Source of the DNA: Pollenia angustigena
Taxonomy: Eukaryota > Arthropoda > Insecta > Diptera > Polleniidae
Assembly (NCBI GenBank): GCA_930367215.1
Contig: OV884056.1
Location: forward strand, 123,502,053 to 123,566,052
Length of the DNA stretch: 64,000 bases
Reading direction: 5' to 3'
Shown here: positions 21,568-33,439 of the stretch, piece by piece
Layout of the letters: every line of letters starts with the position of its first letter
Numbering within the stretch: the first letter of the stretch is position 1
Translations under genes and position numbers: made by a program
The notes under the pieces: model-generated
What the model saw: the letters and a program-made list of their open reading frames with translations, nothing else
Database searches by the model: none
What the model was told of the DNA's origin: nothing

Positions 21568-23965
21568 CACTTCTTTAGGGACTTTCCGTTTTATTTTTCA
21601 GTTATTTATCGTTTAAAATAAAACACATAACGTTCGAGAACAAGACTGCGACTTGTTGCTTTATTTAAAAAATTCATAATTTAAAGTATTAAAATGCCTA
21701 ATCGGTAAAAAATTCAATAATACAAAATTGAGTGTTGCAATTACTTATTCAAATGACCCAAATTTTATTATTAATAACATGATGAGCATAATTCGGGTAC
21801 GCTGAATCCAATGGTGCCAACCGTTTTTTTAGGTTAGCTCTTGTTTTCGAGATATACCGTTATTTTGAAAATGGAGGAGGCTGCACAACATATATTGGCA
21901 TAACTCAAAAACGGTTTAGTTTATTGAAAATACTTAAAAAAATTCCGCAATAAAATTTTTTTTTTATCAAAATGTCGAAATTTTTGTTGTTTAAAAATTC
22001 ATAAAAAATTGGAAAATGCAGCTAGGCTTCTTTCTTCTTTTTGCAGACATATAAGCCATTTATGATTAAAATCTGTTAGCAACTTTTGATTTTATTCACA
22101 AAAGTTGAAAAATTTTAATTAATTTAAGAATTTCATAAAACGCAATATTTGTATGGGAGCCCCCCCCCCCCCTAAGAAATGGTGATAAGGGCAAGTACGT
22201 CTAGAGAAAATGTAAAAGACAAAAAACTTAATGAGGTCGGTCATATATTTTATCACACTAGGGGCAACTCCTGGGCATTTATGTGACTTTTTCTTCAATA
22301 TATCTCTAGTCTGCATTGAACATTTTGTATGCGTGCCCCCTTAAGGAATTGAGACAGCGCGTAGGTATTTTAGAAATGAATGATTTAGAAATGAATGTTG
22401 AATAAAGTAGGGTTGGTCATACATTTTACCTATCTACACAGAAGGAAAAACACTCGGTATAAATCAAGTTTTTTATGATTTCTTTAATTACGAGTCGTAC
22501 TCGAAAATTCAAGTACGAATAACACTAAAATATACTCAAAACAATCCTAAATGGGATAAATTTCAAAAATCAATCCCGGAATTTCTTGAAATAAGTATAA
22601 AATTCTTAAATCAAGTACAAAAAAGATTAAACTTTTCGTTGATAATGCCACTCTGAGTGTAAAATTACAAAATGAGGGTATTAATCTCTTAAAACTTATT
22701 AGTCTCATCTCTCAGCATCGCAGTCTTTTATGCGTGCGTACGTGTGTGTTTTCAAAATTTGTTGTACAATTACAACAACACAACACAAGTTCGAACAAAA
22801 CGATTTGCTTTTTGTTTGTAGAAACAACAAAAACAACAGAACAAGAAGAAAAACATAAACATATTACATACATACATATTTTCATGTTTAATGTCTCATT
22901 TGTAATTAACTTAATAAATGGAAAAGTATGCTCCAATTTTTTATTAAGCAGATTATTATTTAACATTCCTCGACGTACGGTACGGTACTTATCCCTTATT
23001 TATAAAAACTTGCCGAACTAACTATGCTATGACAGACCCATTTAGAAAACTGAGTTGTTGCTTTAATGAAATGTTTGAATTTGTTGATTTTGCTCTAGAT
23101 GTAAATATTGTTAAACGTAATATTATACTTAAGTTAAATAAATATCCATAGACCTAATTATATTATAAAATAAATAACCCGCCGGCTAACGCATGTTTTT
23201 TATCTATACACGAAGGGTTAAAAAGTAAATTTTAAATCTTGCTTTTCATTTAGTTTATACTTTTAGTTAAATATGTACATACGATTTTTAAAGTAAAAAC
23301 CATATCGAGCATGATGTTCGTGTTTTATCATTCTTTAAGGTGTAGAACGGGTAAGCAAAAATTTAAAAAAAACAATTTTTTTTTTCAAAAAAAAAAAAAA
23401 TTATATTTCTAAAAAGACTGCTCATGTTAAAAAAAAAATTCTGCTAAATTTTAAGGTAATTTTATTGCGGAATTTCGTTTTTTTTAGTATTTTCAATAAT
23501 ATTGTGCAACCTCCTCCATTTTCAAAATAACGGTATATCTCGCTGGCTGGCTGGCTGTCCATGTAACCTTGTGCGCAAAGTACATGTCGCAATTTTGGAG
23601 ATAATTTGATAAAATTTGGGGCATAGGTCGTTATTCGCACAAGGCCCAAGCCTATTGAAAATGGACCAAATCGTAGGACCACGAGGGAAAATAGGGGGAA
23701 ATTTCTTCCTCTCAGAAACTATCAAACCGATTTTAATGTAATTTAAAACATAGATAGATCCATATCTATATGGACACATAAGCTATACCTTTTTTCCAAA
23801 AATAGGACCACAATGGGAGGTAGGGGGTTATTTCTGCCTCTCAGAAACTTTCAAACCGATTTTCATGAAGTTTATAAACATAGATAAATCAATATTTATA
23901 TGGACACATACACTGTGGTGTAGGGTATCATATGGTCGGGCTTGACCGACTATACTTTCTTACTT
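21568..23965. repeat. Non-coding repeat block, unit 2
   Basis: Counterpart of 14371-16803. Differences seen: a poly-C tract three bases shorter near 22160, the 19-nt inversion at 22861-22879, and absence of 36 bases (AATTATTAAACAAAGGTC...-type segment of unit 1) near 23208. No coding region supported. Confidence 0.75.
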
Positions 23966-25942
23966 GTTGATAACTGTATTTGTTCGCATAGTTCACTACA
24001 ATATGCTGTTGATTTCGCTATAGCCTCCAAACCATACTCCGACCATATGCCACTCAATTAATCGTAACTATAATGTTCTTCTTTATAGATTGCACTGGAA
24101 CAATAAATTTGTTATTAAGTATGTAGAAAAACTAAGATCCCTATCGAGCAATATTGATCTTCATACAGGTGAGATGGTTGATGAATTAATTTATACAATT
24201 ACAAAAAAAGTAAAAATTGGTAACGAGAAAAAATCCAATATAAAAGACTCTGAGCCTATGCATAAATGGTAAGATTGGAAGTGTATGAGATTCTGTTAGA
24301 CCTTGTTACGAAAGCGAATAGCTTACAGAAATAAACATATTTATATCAACAAATAAAGTTATTTTTACAGCGAGAACCAAATACCGTAAATTATGTGTGA
24401 ATAAAAAAACTAGAATTCTATAATTAGAACTTAGATAAACTAAACAAAATAAAAAGCAGTAGTGAATTGTGGAAGCTGACTAACTCTATGAAGTCACGTA
24501 CGTATACGATAAAAGTAAATAGGACAGCAGACGATTTTATGTCTCATTTTTCCACTTTGTTGGCTAACTGCGTAGATATACCAACAATGAGCTGGTCAAT
24601 GCCGTATTTTACAGATGCTTATCTAGATTCACCTATTGAACTTTGTGAAATTTAGGCAGTAGTCAAAACTCTAAAACTGAATTAAGCCCTTGGCCAAGAT
24701 GGCATAAGCTATGAATTTTACAAATATGCACCTAATTGTTTTGTTAAAGAAATATTATCTGTATTCAGCAAAATATTTTTACAAGAAAAAATACCTTCCA
24801 GTATTCGTCAATCCATTATAATACCACTCTTTAAGAAGGGGGATGCAAACCAGCCATCAAATTATCGTGAACTTTCGTTGATCGACACTGTATGCAAAGT
24901 CTTTAACACTATCATGCTGAAGAGGATAACTGAATGGACCGAAAACTAGAATATACTTAATGAATGTCAAGCTGGATTTAGAAAAAACTACTCAACTGTA
25001 GACAATATCTTCAATCTTGTGAACACTGTAAATTTAAACAAATTGAATGGCAATAACACATTTGCTTTTTTCGTAGATTTTTCATGTGCCTGTTTAGGGC
25101 TGTCATCGAAAATTATAAGTATTATACAGTGCGCATATGAAAACAACGAAGTTGTATTTGGGACGGAAGAACATTTTTTGAACCTTTTTTGTCGAGCTTA
25201 GAGTAAAACAAGGTTGCATTTGTGGTCCCTTACTATTTTCGCTGTACGTCAATGACCTAGCAGATGAATTCCACATGGGGTAAATGTTGCACATATTAAT
25301 GTTAAAATACTTCTGTATGTTGATGATATTATCATTCTTTCTGATTCTCAAACTAAATTACAACAAATGATTGATGCTCTGTTTAAATACTGTACGACGT
25401 GGTACATAAAAGCTTATATAAATAAATCAAAAATTGTTATATTTCGTTCTGGTACTATTTTATAGCATCAAATCTTTTTTTTTTATTGAATCTTTCTTGT
25501 CGAAAATTACAATATGTATTGAAAGCTTAATCCTAATTCTTATTTCTATTTGCTAGCCGTTGTAACCGCTAATTAATTGCATTCAAGTGCCTGCTAGGCT
25601 CAAATTGTCGGATCTCTTCAGCGTCCGGTGACCTTCGAACTTTATTAGATACTGAGCGAGGTATTTGGGATGTACCATTAGTTTATCTATGTATTTGACT
25701 GAAAACTTTTTAATTTCTTCCTGAATGGTAGCGATGTTAAGATCAAATCATCATCAAATCTTAACTGGCAGTTTTGAGATAACAACATAGAGATCGTTAG
25801 CAGCTACAAATATCTGGGCGTTGAAATAACGTATAACTAGTCATATAACAAACATCTAAACAGTAAATTGGCTGCCTAAAAACTTGCTATAAACTCCACC
25901 TGGTCGAAATATATAAATCATCCAAAAATTTCTAAAGAAAAA
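23966..25942 (+). pseudogene. L4 LINE reverse transcriptase, unit 2, decayed
   Basis: Nearly identical to 16804-18780, sharing its stops, the deletion after motif A and the J2 insertion (25477-25751 flanked by CATCAAATCTT). The shared lesions show that L4 had decayed before duplication. It is cut by J1 at 25943 and resumes at 30563. Confidence 0.78.
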
Positions 25943-26445
25943 TTTTTTTTTTTTATTATTTATTTATTGAATCTTCATATATTAAATATGAACTAACAAT
26001 AATTAATCAAATCTTAACCAAATACGTTATTTTATGTCCTGCCAGTGCCAGACAAAAATTTTCTTCATCACGGGTTCTGTTCACTAATATAGGTGTTTAT
26101 CGCTCATCTAATTGGATAAGTGCTGCAGTGTCAATTCTTTTTAAGCGAGTGTGACCGCTATCATTTAAAATATTTCGTGCTAGAGGGTTCGGGTGCAATT
26201 CGAGCCTTTTTAAGTATTTTACTGCATATTTCGTAATCATAGTTTCAACTAATGGAACATTGAGATCCTTGTGAATATTTGAGCTTTTAACATACCAAGG
26301 CGCAGCTGTGATTATTCGAAGTAGTTTATTTTGACGCCTTTGAATTTTTTCGATATTAGAGGCCGAGGCAGTGCCCCATAACTGAATACCATAGCACCAG
26401 ATTTGCTTTAAGATAGAGTTGTAAAGAAGAAGTTTGCAGTCGAGA

Positions 26446-28745
26446 CTAAGGATAGAATTTCTTCCAATAAGCCAATTGGATGGCTTTTAGTTTCATTTGA
26501 GTTAATTTTGCCTCTATATGGCTTCTCCACGTTAAACGGCGATCTAGATGAATACCGAGGTATTTTACATGCGAATTTTGAAGTATTATTTGATTATTGA
26601 TTTTAATAGGGGGGTATGATTCCCGACGCAAGGTGAATGTTATATGTACGCATTTTTGCTCATTGACCTTTATTCTCCATTGTTTAAACCACAGTTCTAG
26701 TTGAAATATATGATTCTGCAGGTATCGAGATGCTTCTTGACTCTTTTCGTGCACGCTTAGAAAAGCTGTATCATCAGCAAATTTTGAAGTTTGGGTGAAG
26801 TTGTTTGTTGGCATATCCGAAGTATATATTAGGTATAAAAGTGGGCCCAGGATGCTTTTTTGAGGGACTCTAGCGTCAATTTGCTGAAGAGAGCTTAAAT
26901 AATCACCTTCTTTAATAATTAACTTTCGACCGACTAAGTAGCTTTCTAGCTGCTTGTGTGTGTTTACTGGTAAGTTTAGTTTCAATTTATGTAATAAGCC
27001 TTCATGCCAGACTTTATCGAAAGCTTGAGAAACATCGATGAAGAGAGCGGAACAATATTTTCTTTCTTCACGGGCTTTTCTTATTGCGTTTACTATACGA
27101 TGGGTTTGCTCAATTGTGCTGTGTTCTCTGCTAAAGCCGAATTGGTGGTTAGGAATACATCTATTTTCATTTAAAATTGGGGTTAATTTTGACGTTAATA
27201 GCTTCTCAAACAGCTTTGATATATTAGAAAGTAAGCTTAAAGGCCTTTATGACTCAACTTTTGTGTGATCCCTTCCTGGTTTAGGTATCATGGTGACTAA
27301 GGAAACCTTCCACTTTTTAGGATAGTATTCAAGGCGTAAAATAGCATTAAAAATGAAAAGAATAATTTTCTTTGCTATGCTGGGTAGCTCCAAAAGCATT
27401 TTGTTGCTGATCTTATCAAAACCAGGAACCTTCTTGGGGTTTAAATCACAAATAGCCTTTTCGATTTCTCTTAACTCAAATCTTAGGGGAACAGCTGCTC
27501 TAGCTGCAACAGGTGGTAACTCGACCGCAATATCGTGAGATATATTTGGGGTAAATACGTTTTTTAAATGATTGACATACAGATTTCCTTTTTCAACATA
27601 ATTTCTTGCCCAACTTCCATTCAAGTTTCTTAATGGTGGTTTAGAGACAACTGGCCTTTTGAGATTTCTAGCTGCATGCCATAATGAGTAGTCTGATTGT
27701 GGGGTTGCATCAAGTTCCTTAAGATATTTTTCCAGAGAAGCCGTTTTTTGTGTCTGCAGTAACTTTCTAAGTCTTTTTGTACACTCTTTAAGTAAGTTCT
27801 TAAGTTGAGGGGATCTGTGCACTTGCCACTCTCTTCGAGCCCTCCTTTTTTCAGACAAAAGATGCTCGACACCTGTGGAATATATTTTAATAGTTTTTGT
27901 TTTTTTGGGGGCAATACTGGAATATTGAACAGCTAGTTTCAGAAAACTGTCAAAATTGTCAATAGAGCGATCTATATAATCCGGTGTACTGAGCGGAATA
28001 TTTTATGTGCAATGGGTACTGAGATATTTTTTATATTTTAACCAATTAATTTGCGTAGCTGTCGTCGCTAAGTAACCAGTCGGAGGTACAATTCTATTGG
28101 GGTTCATTATAGTAACAATTGTAGGTGTGTGGTCGGAAGATAGTTCTAGGGAAGCTTCAACATGAATCGTTTCTATGGGAATGTTTTTAACCACGCCGAA
28201 ATCGATGACATCTAGAATTTTTTGATGATCAGTGGGCCAATATGCTGGTTGTCCGCTCGCTACCACATTTAAAGCCATTTTAGAAATTGTGTTAAATAAA
28301 ACACGACCCTTTGGTTTTATAATTCGCGACCCCCAGAAGGTATGTTTAGCGTTATAATCGCCAGCGGCTTGGAAACACGGTCCTAATGATTTAAAATATT
28401 TATAATATTGGTCCTCCGATATTGAAAATCTAGGTGGGGAGTATAACGATGAAATTACTAGGTTTCTATTTAATTCCTCAACGCAAATGTTCGTTGCTTG
28501 GAGATAATCTTCACGATGATCGCACATTAGGTACTGTTTGACTCGGGTTTTTATTAAAATGGCAGAACCTCCTCAAGCTCTATCTCGAGGGTTCTTGGTA
28601 TCATATAGTATATAACCATTGATTTTAAACGTATTTCTTGAGGTCAAATGAGTTTCAGAAATCATCATGACATCAATTTGTTTATTTTAAAGTATTCTAA
28701 TTCATTTTTATGTTGGCGGATGCCGTTTGCGTTCCAAGTTCATGG
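26446..28745 (-). pseudogene. J1 ORF2 (endonuclease-reverse transcriptase), unit 2, broken
   Basis: Open pieces are 28003-28527 (endonuclease: SLYSPP, DYNAKHTFWGSR, SSDHTPTI), 27247-27858 (linker and early reverse transcriptase) and 26446-26985 (motifs B and C, VPQKS and FADDT). At the ORF2 start about 17 bases are missing compared with the 3222 copy, which shifts frame immediately after MN. Further stops lie near 28000 and 27245. The copy in unit 1 shares the downstream lesions. Confidence 0.82.
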
Positions 28746-28749
28746 TTTG

Positions 28750-30250
28750 TTAAGTACAGCTTGCAATAACATCGATTGCATTCTAAGCATTTCCTGCATC
28801 ATATTACCCATTATGTTCGTAAAATTATTTACTGTTTGCACTAATGTTCCCGTGGTTTTTTCTAAACGACTTAAATTATAAACCGGAGTTTCATCATTAC
28901 TTGGCGAGGCACCTTGCATAGGCTGATGGTTTGATTTTAGGACGTTAGCGTAAGAGGTTCTGTTATTACAAGGCTGGAGGCTTGAATTGCATTTGTGTTT
29001 ATTTGATTTGCGACCTGCATTTGATGGGTATTTGTTTTCGGTCCAATTGTCTGCTTGACGATATTATATACAGGGCATCCTCTATAATTGGCAGTGTGAT
29101 TACCGCCACAGTTGCTAAATTTGTTTACGTTGGGGTCGGTTTTAGACTTATCGTAAGAAACTGTACCGTGTAGTTCACCACATACTACGCAGACCGGGGG
29201 TAAGTAGCAGTATGCCTTGGTATGGCCAAATTCTTGGCAGTTTAAGCACGAACAGGTAAATTTTTTTTGTGCGGCTCCTCAATTGTGATTTTTCTGTATA
29301 GAATATATTTTACACTATAAATGGGATGCGTTGCGTTTTTTTAACTTAATGTCGCCGGGCTCTAATTCCACTCGAAAAAGTGGTTGTGGATTTTTGTCCC
29401 TATTTCTAATATTTACCACATGTTTTATATTGAAGCCTTTTTCTTCCAAGAAAGTTTTAATTTCCTCTGGGTCTACGTATGAATCAACTCCCTTAATCAC
29501 CACCTGGAGACCTTTACTGCTCTTGAGTTGGTATGTGTAAAATTTTTTTAAGTGCCTCAAATTTTCTTATTATTTTGCGAAAGTCATTTTCATGATTTAC
29601 TTGAATTTTAGTTTCATTTATACTACCTCGCTTTATTGCAGCAACATAAAAAGAATTTTCACCAATCAACGAAATTAAACTCTTTATTATATCATTTGAG
29701 TTATGCTCCCTATAATATATAGGGGGAGGCTTGGACGATTTTATGACGTTTGGTGCTTCAGAGGATTCATCCTCCAGAATTGCAAAGCGATTTTGGAAAT
29801 TTATTTGATCAAAAGATGGCACTTTTGATGCCGAAGCAACAGCTGAAGAAGTAGGGCTGCGACCCCGTTTAAGGACTGTTATATACCTGTCCATACCAAC
29901 TTGGACTTGAGGCTTTTGGCAACTTTTTACAGGGGGTTTTCAATTGCATTTGTGTTTAAGTTCATGGTATCATTTTCCACTAAATTTGTTTTTGACGTCA
30001 CGGCAATACTTGCTGGCCTGGCAACAGTTGTCAACAAATCTAGTTGTAGTTTTTTTAATGACTCACTATCCACCGTTTGTGTAAATACCAAGGGCGAGAG
30101 GGAACGTGTACGAATAATTGGCTTAGCCGTTAGTTAGTTAATATTATTTTGTTTTGTTTTATTTATTTCTGCATTATTTTAATTTGCATGAACTAAAACG
30201 TAAACGTTTCTTTCATTTTGTCTTGGTGTTGTTCCACTGTTCTCACTCAT
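28750..30250 (-). pseudogene. J1 ORF1 gag-like protein, unit 2, broken
   Basis: The start ATG at 30250 begins MSENSGTTPRQNERN and soon meets a stop. Open pieces are 29514-29894 (VPSFD...FAILEDESSEAPNVIK) and 29315-29560 (VVIKGVDSYVDPEEIKTFL). Zinc-knuckle blocks lie at about 29090-29260, including CVVCGELHGTV and NCGGNHTANYRGC. A frameshift separates the two open pieces around 29520-29550. Role as for the other J1 ORF1: RNA-binding coat of the retrotransposition particle. Confidence 0.8.
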
Positions 30251-30562
30251 GCAAAGAGTTGTTTTTGTTTTTTCACCGTTTTGCTTTTAATATTTTTATT
30301 ATTTATTGTATTACAACAACACAAAAAAAATAAGAAATTTAAACTTAAATGTTGTATATATATTTTTACTTTTTCATTTTACTTTATTTTATTTTATCGT
30401 TTTAATTGTTCACTATAATGTTAAATAATTTAAATAACAAAATATATTATTTATTTTAAGCGTCCATTCGCTGCTGATATATGTCAAAATCAAATGTGAT
30501 TAATTAATAGTTAATATCGTATGCGGGGTTAAAAATACTCGTCTGTATCACAACAAAGCACA

Positions 30563-31023
30563 AAGATAATAAATTAAAAATATTTCATTTCGCTTCGAGA
30601 TCGATAATGTTATACGCTGCCAAAGTATGGGGTTATCAAAGATATCACATAGTAGAGAATCTATTCAGATTTTTTATTAAAAAGATGTTTGTATGTCTAC
30701 CAGCAGCTACACCCAATTACATGATATACCTTGAAAGAGGCCTTAACCCCTTGTACGTATCCACTTTAAGACTACACTTTTCATATATAAACAAGGCTCT
30801 GAACATAGGTCAAAACCGATTACCACGTATTTTAGCGGAAGCAATTATAACCAAAAACGAATTCTGTGCAAAGGAGTGGTCTAATCTTCAACAAATTCTT
30901 CAATTTATGCCTTCGAATTCAAACCTTCCACTTTGCACAAACTGGAAAGCAATATTAAATCTACTCACTGCAACAGAGTGTGAAGAAAGTATACTTCGGG
31001 CAACAAACTCGCAGCACCACGAC
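30563..31023 (+). pseudogene. L4 LINE ORF2 C-terminal end
   Basis: The frame 30607-31026 (139 aa) reads MLYAAKVWGYQRY, then IKKMFVCLPAATPNYMIYLE and LNPLYVSTLRLHFSYINKAL, typical of the C-terminal region that follows LINE reverse transcriptase. It is separated from the rest of L4 only by the J1 insertion. It ends where hAT-A copy 2 begins at 31024, so the L4 tail is lost. Confidence 0.75.
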
Positions 31024-31604
31024 TAGGGATGAAACGATACCTGTAAGGTATCGATACTTTTATGTGGTATCGTTCGTAAAGTATCGATACCTACTTTGTA
31101 TCGAAAAAAAAGTATCGATACTTACTTGTATCGGTACTTATATCGTTTGTACGATAAAAAAATAGATAGCAGCATTTAAAAACTTTCTTATTCGTGTTTT
31201 AGTACTACACAATAAAATAAGAACTACTTCTACCATTGAGAGGCACACAATTGAGCAGCGCGTTAAGGTTGTTAAAGCCTTTTACGAAAATGGACGTTCA
31301 ACCAAAATGCATTTCGTGCACATCGTGATTTTTTTTGGTCAGCATAATCGACCAAATATTTCCACAATCGGGAGAATTGTGTGCAAATTTCAGCAAACCT
31401 GGTCTGTAGGAAATGGGAAAACATATGCGCATGCTGTCCAGTTAGTTCTGCGGCTGGCGGCGTAATTAGGCCGTACTTCTTCGAAAATTAGGTAGGCCAA
31501 GCAATTACGGTGAGTGGTGTTCTCTATCGCAAGATGATTACGGACTTTCTATAGCCAGAAATTGAGAAAATGTACCTAGACGATATGTGGTTTATAGGTG
31601 TTTA
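31024..31604 (+). mobile_element. hAT-A copy 2, one end, truncated by hAT-B
   Basis: Starts TAGGGATGAAACGATAC at 31024, identical to the right end of copy 1 read in reverse. Three exact TATCGATA motifs follow (31049-31056, 31082-31089, 31113-31120). Homology to copy 1 continues through its internal transposase fragment and stops at about 31604, where a hAT-B end begins. The other TIR is not found. Confidence 0.82.
31244..31600 (+). pseudogene. Mariner-like (DUF4817-type) transposase fragment in hAT-A copy 2
   Basis: Plus-strand reading gives TIEQRVKVVKAFYENGRST (DNA-binding helix-turn-helix domain), then NRPNISTIGRIVCKF, and after frameshifts AITVSGVLYRKMITDFL and MYLDDMWF, the last matching the catalytic-domain region of full transposases. 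Everything between is deleted. The joint after DDMW(F/L)IGVY is the same as in the 5340-5683 copy. Confidence 0.72.
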
Positions 31605-31770
31605 CTAGGTATGCCAAACGGCACCAGGTTTTTTGAAACGCGGCATTCGGGGTTTTTTAATCAAAAAACGGGATCTCGGGACGAATCGGGATTTCATATA
31701 TAACAGCCAATTTGTAAAATTCATATAATTATAATTGATTGTTTATGTATAAGTATTAAAACAAATCAAT
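31605..31770. mobile_element. hAT-B end, opposite orientation
   Basis: Begins TAGGTATGCCAAACGGCACC and continues with GGCATTCGGGGTTTTTTAA and CGGGATCTCGGGACGAATCG, the diverged counterpart of the end at 11123. No internal sequence or second end is recognised. Confidence 0.5.
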
Positions 31771-32752
31771 TCATGACGAATCCAGTGGTGCCCGCCGTTT
31801 TTTTAGGCTTGCTCTGGTTTTAGAGATACACACAGAAAAAATTATTGCCGAATTATTTTCAAACAAACGCTTGTTTGAAAATTGTTTTAATTTCTATAAA
31901 TTTTTTTACTGATTCAATCAATATTTTTGTTTGATTTTTATTTAACCAACAAAAATGTGGACAACTCTTCAAAAATATAATAAACACGTTATTGGTGTCA
32001 AGTTTTCGTAATTTTGTATGAAATATTTAACGCTCTTTAATGTTGTCGTCTTTTTGCATTTTTTTATTTGATCGTAAGCAACACTTCTTTATGTGAAATA
32101 TAAGAACAACAACAAAAAACACACTCAGTCTATTTTTGGACGCTTTAAAAAGTGCAACTATAAGAAAAACAATAGCTGAAAAAACATTATAAGAAACAAA
32201 ATCCCGTATTCAATTTTTTAAAACTGTTTGGTTAAATACATCAAATACAAAAATAGAATGAAGACGAAAAACATATTGAGTCGGTCTGCTGCCGTTTTCG
32301 GTTACATTTCTTCTTTAGCAAAGGAAAGGATACAGCAACAGAGGAGAGTGATAAAGAAAAACATTGTGTTGTGTGTATAAATAAGACTTCGTTCAAAAAT
32401 TATTCCAACAAAAAAATGTGTCTCAAAGCAAGCCGGCGGCTCTGCTCTGTCGTCATCTTCTCATACAGTGCTTACTTGTGTGCGCGTCGTGTCATTGCTT
32501 GTGCAAAAACGTTTTTTTTATTTTGAAATTTAATATATGATTTTTGTCAAATTTCTTTTAATTGTAATCTCATAAACTTTTTCATTGCACTTAAAATTAA
32601 CAAAATAAATTGTATTGAAAATACTAGCAATTTGCCAATGTGGATCACAACACATATGTTATGCCAAATATAGATATTAAATACTGTTATAATAAAAGAC
32701 AAATGAATATGAAAATGTAAACACTTTTAAATCTATCTATTAATAAATAAAT
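31771..32752. other. Unassigned AT-rich sequence
   Basis: A short stretch near 31780-31830 resembles 14600-14655 (GAATCCAGTGGTGCCCGCCG). The rest shows no gene. The sequence 32270-32500 is richer in GC and could be a retroelement leader or LTR; this is a guess. Confidence 0.4.
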
Positions 32753-32755
32753 AAT

Positions 32756-33019
32756 CGTGGTTATTCAAAAATACGCGTCGAAGAAGTGAACATTTGCATG
32801 AAAACAAAAACAAAACCATACCAAAGTGACGAAAATTGTTTTTGTTATCTATACAATTCTAAAATAAAATTAACGCGAGAGTTATAACGCGTTTTTTCTC
32901 TTTTAAAAACTGTAAATTTTGTATGATAAACAAAAACAATTTTTGTCAATTTGGTTTTGTTTTGTTTTTGTTCTCATGTAAATGTTCACTTCTTCGACGC
33001 GTATTTTGGAATAACCACG
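32756..33019. mobile_element. 264-bp MITE with ~45-bp TIRs
   Basis: CGTGGTTATTCAAAAATACG at 32756 is matched by the complement ending at 33019, with about 45 bases of arm including ACGCGTCGAAGAAGTGAACA. AAT flanks both sides (32753-32755 and 33020-33022), a possible 3-bp target duplication like that of the 11422 MITE. No coding sequence. Confidence 0.82.
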
Positions 33020-33022
33020 AAT

Positions 33023-33439
33023 AAAATAAAATAAATATATATGTCAAAGTTTTCTGTTTATTAAACAGTTACAAAAGTGGATAACTTTTATAAGAAAAAA
33101 AACTGTTTTGTAAAAGTAATTTTCCTATTGCCAGAAAGTTTTCTTTGATTTACTCAAAGTCAAAAATTGGTTTTTGAAATGAACGATTCAATCTTGACAA
33201 TTACAATATCAACACCAAAAAATAATCGTAATAATATTAACTACAATAACAACACCAGTTATCGGAATAGCAATTACAAAAACTAAAGTAGAAGTAGAAG
33301 AGTAAAGCATATGTAAGAACAACAAACATTATCGGAACAAGAACAATAAACACTACTAAAATATAAAGCATTTTATCCAATCTGTCAAAGACACAGATCG
33401 TACATTAAAGCTGATGTATCTTGTGCAAATAAGATTTAT
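33023..33439. other. Unassigned, possibly decayed gypsy upstream region
   Basis: Asn-rich AT-rich sequence (AACAAC/AATAAT) lies just before the gypsy reverse transcriptase fragment and may belong to the same element. No motif is recognisable. Confidence 0.35.

Larger units (their letters stand above)
21498..28454. repeat. Tandem segmental duplication, unit 2
   Basis: Direct repeat of unit 1. Beyond 28454 the J1 element continues normally into the rest of its endonuclease, gag and 5' region, so unit 2 retains the ancestral right junction and unit 1 the ancestral left junction. Confidence 0.92.
25943..30562 (-). mobile_element. J1 LINE in L4, full length (~4.6 kb)
   Basis: The most complete J1 in the window. 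From right to left on the minus strand: 5' untranslated region from about 30562 to 30251, ORF1 from the ATG at 30250, ORF2 from about 28743, a 3' untranslated region and a T-run (poly(A) complement) at 25943. L4 reverse transcriptase reading continues across both borders, so the limits are well bounded, although I cannot see a clean target duplication. Both ORFs are broken, so the copy is not autonomous. Confidence 0.85.

Noticed and set aside
30218..30418. Hydrophobic 66-aa frame as a membrane peptide
   Set aside because: It is antisense to the J1 start region and untranslated leader.
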